This document shows positions 60,161 through 64,000 of a stretch of 64,000 nucleotides of DNA, piece by piece. Below the pieces are notes generated by a model. That model did no database searches. It saw only the letters and a program-made list of their open reading frames with translations, and was not told where the DNA came from. The first letter of the stretch is position 1, and the number at the start of each line of letters is the position of its first letter. This DNA comes from Vibrio rarus (GTDB lineage: Bacteria; Pseudomonadota; Gammaproteobacteria; Enterobacterales; Vibrionaceae). The position numbers and the translations under genes were made by a program. The stretch is from assembly GCF_024347075.1 (NCBI RefSeq), contig NZ_AP024900.1, forward strand, positions 2,108,001 through 2,172,000, given 5' to 3'.

Positions 60161-60718
60161 ACAGAAATTTATGTATTCACACTGCCCACATTGAGCCTGT
60201 GATGCACTGCTGTCTGGCATTATCTGCGTTTTTTGCATTAATTCAATATGCTTAATTGCATTTGATAAGGTTATTTTTAGCTCCTCTTTTATCTCTACTC
60301 TATGAACTTTTCCCTTTAATTCATAAGAAATAAAGCCACTTTTAAGACCAATATCATATTGTTCTTCAATCATCACCGCATAAGCAACCATTTGTAATAT
60401 CTGTCCACGAGTGGGTTTGGTGCAAGTTAGTTTAAATTCAATAACCAGCGCCTCTTCTGGTAAAAAAATCACCGCATCCGCCAAGCCGTGAATCCCCCAC
60501 TTAACGGACCTTAGCTTTACATCAAACTCGATCTTAGCACTATTAAGATCATACCTTTTCAAAGTTCGTGACTGACTTAGTTGCTGCTCACGCACATGAT
60601 AGTCAATCCCTTGTTTAACCCAAAGAGGGCTTGGTACTTTGAGCCCAAGAATGTATTGAAAATAGACAATTCGAGGGCAAAAGCAGTACTGACGAAATAA
60701 ACTGGAGGGGATACTCAT
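60146..60718 (-). CDS. cas4: Cas4, RecB-like CRISPR adaptation nuclease
   Basis: 190 residues. Iron-sulfur cysteines: Cys14 in CFCPRIVYF and Cys177, 180, 186 in CGQCEYINFC. Nuclease motif residues: Asp81 in GLADAVIFL, Glu94 and Lys96 in VIEFKLT, and the QxxxY segment QILQMVAYAV. Cas4 trims pre-spacers and helps choose PAM-linked ends; its presence with Cas9 is diagnostic of type II-B. Start overlaps the cas2 stop (ATGA). Confidence 0.93.
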   Translation of the reverse strand: MSIPSSLFRQYCFCPRIVYFQYILGLKVPSPLWVKQGIDYHVREQQLSQSRTLKRYDLNSAKIEFDVKLRSVKWGIHGLADAVIFLPEEALVIEFKLTCTKPTRGQILQMVAYAVMIEEQYDIGLKSGFISYELKGKVHRVEIKEELKITLSNAIKHIELMQKTQIMPDSSASQAQCGQCEYINFCNDRE

Positions 60719-61014
60719 AATACCTCGAAACTGGTGGGCGGTTGAAAATCGTTCTCTTGATACCCTAATCCATACTTGCCAATCACACTGCCTAGCTTTG
60801 CTCTGACCAAAAAGGCTTTATCACTCTCTTTATCAAGTTTTTTGAACAAACGGTACACCGCTCTCTCTTCCGCTTTATTGAGAAACCCCCAAAATACCGA
60901 CTTTTGTATTGGCTCTAATCCAACGTCTTTAAGTTGTTCAAATAGCTTCTTACGTTGCTTATTATTTTCAACGTCATAGGCGACTAATACTTCATACCTA
61001 AGCGATTTACTCAT
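60715..61014 (-). CDS. cas2: Cas2, CRISPR adaptation endoribonuclease-fold protein
   Basis: 99 residues from ATG 61014 with GAGG upstream; a GTG at 61035 would overlap cas1 and is a less likely start. Ferredoxin-like fold with the N-terminal acidic residue in EVLVAYDVENNKQR. Forms the Cas1-Cas2 integrase complex that inserts spacers. Confidence 0.92.
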   Translation of the reverse strand: MSKSLRYEVLVAYDVENNKQRKKLFEQLKDVGLEPIQKSVFWGFLNKAEERAVYRLFKKLDKESDKAFLVRAKLGSVIGKYGLGYQENDFQPPTSFEVL

Positions 61015-61031
61015 CACTACCTCAACAGAGA

Positions 61032-62024
61032 TCACCAGCGGAAAATATAGGGTTTGTATTTTTTTTCACCATAGAAAGCACCAGACAGGCGATAGATCTG
61101 ACGCTGTAAAATGGTTTCAAGTTTGAGCTTTTTCCCTTGATAAGGGTAATGCGTAGCAAAAGTTTTATGGATAGAAGCAATCAACTGTTTCTTGATTTTC
61201 GGCGTCAGTCCACCTGACTTTTGCAACTTATCGGCTATCTTGATCACATTTCTATCGACAACCCACGCTCGGTACACTTCCATAATATCTAGTACCAATG
61301 AAGGCTTCCCGGCCCTTTGTGTATGCAATACACCTTGATATATTTCTAAGCCAGAGTTAATCAAACAGTGCCAAACATAAGAGCTTAAAATGTGATAACC
61401 ATAGTTTAAAGCAGAGTTAATGGGATCGGTTGCACCTCTACCCATTCGACCGCTAAAGCTATCAGGGAAAAGGTTGGCCTCGTATAATGTTTTCCAATAC
61501 ATAGCCGCACCACTGCCTTCGTAACCAAGCAATACTTCACGCCAGTCATCATACTTTTCAATCTTAATCTTTTGCACTTTGGCGATATGGGTTTTGAGGT
61601 TCGACGCTGCTAATTGACAGGCATGAGACTGATTATGTTTCTTTTTGTACTTGGCAAAGTAGTTAAGGATCACTCGTTGGTTTTTGAGCTTCCCAACCAC
61701 CAAGTTTTGAGCTAATTTTTTCGCTTCATCACTCCCTAAAAACTTAAACTGCCGCTCTCGTACTTTACTTACCGCATGGAGCTGCCCACCACTAACGCAA
61801 GCCAGTGTGTGTGAGAAAGGATCAAGTACAAAGAGCTTAATCCCCCTCATGGCGCACTGAACGATAACATTACTTGATAAGCTAACACCCTTTTTAGTGA
61901 TCGTAACGGTCTTGATTCGACTTAATGGATACTCAGCAACAAGCACCCCATCCTCTTTAATAGTTAGGCGTTCACTGGTTACACCAACAAATTGACCGTA
62001 ATCACAAACCGTTATGTGTTTCAT
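61032..62024 (-). CDS. cas1: Cas1, CRISPR integrase
   Basis: 330 residues. Metal-binding residues visible: Glu169 in YEGSGAAMYW, His234 in GVLHTQRAGKP and Asp246 in SLVLDIMEVYRAW. N-terminal beta domain and C-terminal helical domain have normal length. Overlaps cas9 by 4 bp (ATGA), so cas9-cas1-cas2-cas4 is one operon. Confidence 0.96.
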   Translation of the reverse strand: MKHITVCDYGQFVGVTSERLTIKEDGVLVAEYPLSRIKTVTITKKGVSLSSNVIVQCAMRGIKLFVLDPFSHTLACVSGGQLHAVSKVRERQFKFLGSDEAKKLAQNLVVGKLKNQRVILNYFAKYKKKHNQSHACQLAASNLKTHIAKVQKIKIEKYDDWREVLLGYEGSGAAMYWKTLYEANLFPDSFSGRMGRGATDPINSALNYGYHILSSYVWHCLINSGLEIYQGVLHTQRAGKPSLVLDIMEVYRAWVVDRNVIKIADKLQKSGGLTPKIKKQLIASIHKTFATHYPYQGKKLKLETILQRQIYRLSGAFYGEKKYKPYIFRW

Positions 62025-64000
62025 CGTACTACTGGTGTACCATTTTGGTAGGCTTGTTTCATAACCTTGTTCGAGCTTTCTACAATGTACTCCAACGTAA
62101 TGATCTCACCCAAGTTAACAATAAATAGATTTGAGCGTGGCTTTCCCAGCAATTCGCCAAACTTATCCAACCACTCTCTTGGCTTCGCTAGCTTCAATTC
62201 TGCTGATAATTTACTCCAATGATCTAACCCTTCAGTATCTTGCAACATTGGGACTACTAACTCATTGAATTCTTGATAACCAATATCAACAGCAACTCTG
62301 AAGCGTGATTTAGAATTAGTAGACAAATAGACCGACTTACATACATTCTCTCGAATCCCTTCTAGGTCTATTTCGCGCCATGCATTAAATGGCTCAAGCA
62401 GTTCACGTTGTGCATATCGATTACCTACTGGCGTCAATTTATTGCTTTGCTCTATCTGTCTAATAGGAACTGAACCGTCTTCAGAAAAGTTAATCACTCC
62501 ATTATCATGCGAAAAACCGCTTGCGCCTAAGCCTTCAACTGCAAACAATTGCCAAATATCCGTTCCATCAGCGTTTTTACGGCGGGCTCTATACGCACCA
62601 GAGGCTTTACTAATGCGTGGTAAAGACCACTGCTTTCTTATCCCTTTATGTGAGCGAGTATTTAACTTCGTTTGAGGGAACACTTCTTGAATCAATGCAT
62701 TAAATTCAACATCATCAAAGGGTTGCTTTGAGCCTTGATTGGTTTGAATAAATGTCATTTGAGATAATTTTTGCCAGTGTGCCATCCCTGGATAGTGCAA
62801 CGATTTTTTTGAAACTTTCTTACTCTTACTATTCAAATATGATGATTTAGGCTCAAACTTAATCGTAAAGTGCTTCGCATTAGTTAGATCGACAGCTTTT
62901 GCATACATCTTCTTCATATCATCGTAAATTGCAGTACGAAGATTGGTCTTTTGAGTGGTGTAGTACAGTGCTCCTAGCAAGTCAGCGGCCAATAGTTCAC
63001 TCTCTGAGCATGACTGTTTTGCCACTTTTTCCAACAACTCAAAAGCACAACTTTTGTTTACGCTAAACGCTTTAAACCCCTTACCAACTGTTTGTTGGAT
63101 TTGGTTTAAATCCTTCTTAGCCTTATTCAAATATGGGAACAATGCTTGCCACCAAATCTGAGGGGCTTCAGCATCAAGCAACCATGACACATTATTGGTA
63201 TTAAAGCCGATACCTAACTTATCTTGCATCACGATGAGTGGCATAAAGTGTTCCGAATACAAACCATCTTTAAACAATTGTTTACTGCTAATTGAATCCT
63301 TTTCATACTTCAATTTCGACTCGATGCGTACTACTTTTGCGTTATCAGGGATAAGTTTTTTAAGCCAATCACTTCCCTCTAAACCGGCCGTTTGTAAAAT
63401 ATCTCTTGTATGTGGTTGCTTCAACGCCTGTGCCATGACCATTGCTGCATCTATCATATGGCTAGCAACGGGTTGTAGCTTTTTCTTTTCGTACTCTGGA
63501 TGCGCTGTACTTAATAGGTCACGCTCTTGGGATGCCAAATCAGCTTGAATATAAGCAACATCAAAGCTGATTTGATTCACATTATACAACTGCTTGATCT
63601 TTTGCATGATCAATTTTGCTAAGAAAGCCTGCGTGCCATTTACCCTAGTCTTGTTTGACTGATGCAAGAGTCGCATTAATTCTGTACGTAATGATTCAAC
63701 AAATAAGCCATGACGAATTGAACGTTGAATTTCTGGCTCTAGTTTATCAAAACCAATGATATCTTGACCAAGCACTCCTTGGCAGTTTGCAATGATTATC
63801 TCTTCAATCGCTTGCCTGTCATGATGACCAAACTGCTTATGGAGATAGCTATCATGCAAGTCTGACAAAGAGTAGTAACTGCGATCTTTCAAACTATTGC
63901 CTTGCGTTGAGCAGTAAATTAGGTTTGCTTCATGATTGAACACTCCTTTATTTCTCCCACGTGATTCAGCTCTTGAGATGATATGGTCTATCTCACCACC
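62021..64000 (-). CDS. cas9: Cas9, type II-B (Csx12-like), partial (C-terminal about 659 residues)
   Basis: The frame is open to the right edge of the window. The visible part begins with GGEIDHIISRAESRGRNKG, the HNH nuclease site; the catalytic His is residue 6 of the fragment and the HNH Asn is in VFNHEANLIY. RuvC-III residues His181 and Asp184 lie in ASHMIDAAMVMA. About 653 residues follow the HNH His, near the 660 in F. novicida Cas9, so the complete protein is probably around 1,600 residues. The C-terminal part should hold the PAM-interacting domain. No frameshift or stop is seen in this half. With guide RNAs it would cleave invading DNA. Confidence 0.93.
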   Translation of the reverse strand, partial: GGEIDHIISRAESRGRNKGVFNHEANLIYCSTQGNSLKDRSYYSLSDLHDSYLHKQFGHHDRQAIEEIIIANCQGVLGQDIIGFDKLEPEIQRSIRHGLFVESLRTELMRLLHQSNKTRVNGTQAFLAKLIMQKIKQLYNVNQISFDVAYIQADLASQERDLLSTAHPEYEKKKLQPVASHMIDAAMVMAQALKQPHTRDILQTAGLEGSDWLKKLIPDNAKVVRIESKLKYEKDSISSKQLFKDGLYSEHFMPLIVMQDKLGIGFNTNNVSWLLDAEAPQIWWQALFPYLNKAKKDLNQIQQTVGKGFKAFSVNKSCAFELLEKVAKQSCSESELLAADLLGALYYTTQKTNLRTAIYDDMKKMYAKAVDLTNAKHFTIKFEPKSSYLNSKSKKVSKKSLHYPGMAHWQKLSQMTFIQTNQGSKQPFDDVEFNALIQEVFPQTKLNTRSHKGIRKQWSLPRISKASGAYRARRKNADGTDIWQLFAVEGLGASGFSHDNGVINFSEDGSVPIRQIEQSNKLTPVGNRYAQRELLEPFNAWREIDLEGIRENVCKSVYLSTNSKSRFRVAVDIGYQEFNELVVPMLQDTEGLDHWSKLSAELKLAKPREWLDKFGELLGKPRSNLFIVNLGEIITLEYIVESSNKVMKQAYQNGTPVVR

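Overview
The window looks like a chromosomal segment of a Vibrionaceae bacterium (Vibrio or a close relative). Almost all of it is housekeeping sequence in gammaproteobacterial order. The stretch grpE, dnaK, dnaJ, a minor-pilin cluster on one side and nadK, recN, bamE, rnfH, ratA, smpB, ssrA on the other is, from memory, the order in Vibrio cholerae, where the VPI-1 pathogenicity island sits at ssrA. Species cannot be named from the sequence alone.

Layout. 0-13 kb: an FAD dehydrogenase, 7Fe ferredoxin, a SpoU-type RNA methyltransferase, the divergent syd-DUF2310 / queF-TPR/GGDEF-like pair, ppnN, xni, rlmM and gcvA, with a GcvB-like sRNA divergent from gcvA. 12.8-24 kb: thiI, the xseB-ispA-dxs operon (isoprenoid precursors), then the opposing ribD-ribE-ribBX-ribH-nusB and thiL-pgpA genes with nrdR upstream. 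24-31 kb: proBA, crl, frsA, gpt and a purine permease with a PurR box. 31-45 kb: pepD, a DUF3332 lipoprotein, purL (with PurR box), mltF, a tiny basic ORF, tadA, and the formaldehyde-detoxification pair frmA-fghA with a LysR regulator, then an AbgT transporter. 45-57.5 kb: four minor (pseudo)pilins, dnaJ, dnaK, grpE with recognisable sigma-32 promoters, nadK, recN with two LexA boxes, bamE, rnfH-ratA, smpB and the tmRNA gene.

Accessory region. Immediately downstream of ssrA the content changes: an IS630-type element with a split transposase, a possible integrase remnant, a 15-repeat CRISPR array (37-nt repeats, 33-37-nt spacers), a candidate tracrRNA, and the tightly overlapping genes cas4, cas2, cas1 and a cas9 that runs off the right edge. 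The visible Cas9 part starts in the HNH active site. A cas9-cas1-cas2-cas4 operon defines a type II-B (Francisella-like) system, which is uncommon and here appears to occupy the tmRNA integration hot spot. The tracrRNA candidate lies between cas4 and the array, carries an anti-repeat, and resembles the Francisella novicida tracrRNA as I remember it.

Dispersed repeats. Three copies of a roughly 160-bp element (28.4, 30.7 and 55.6 kb) have terminal inverted repeats resembling those of the IS630 element and TA ends, so they look like MITEs that this transposase family could mobilise. A short matching end fragment lies near base 140.
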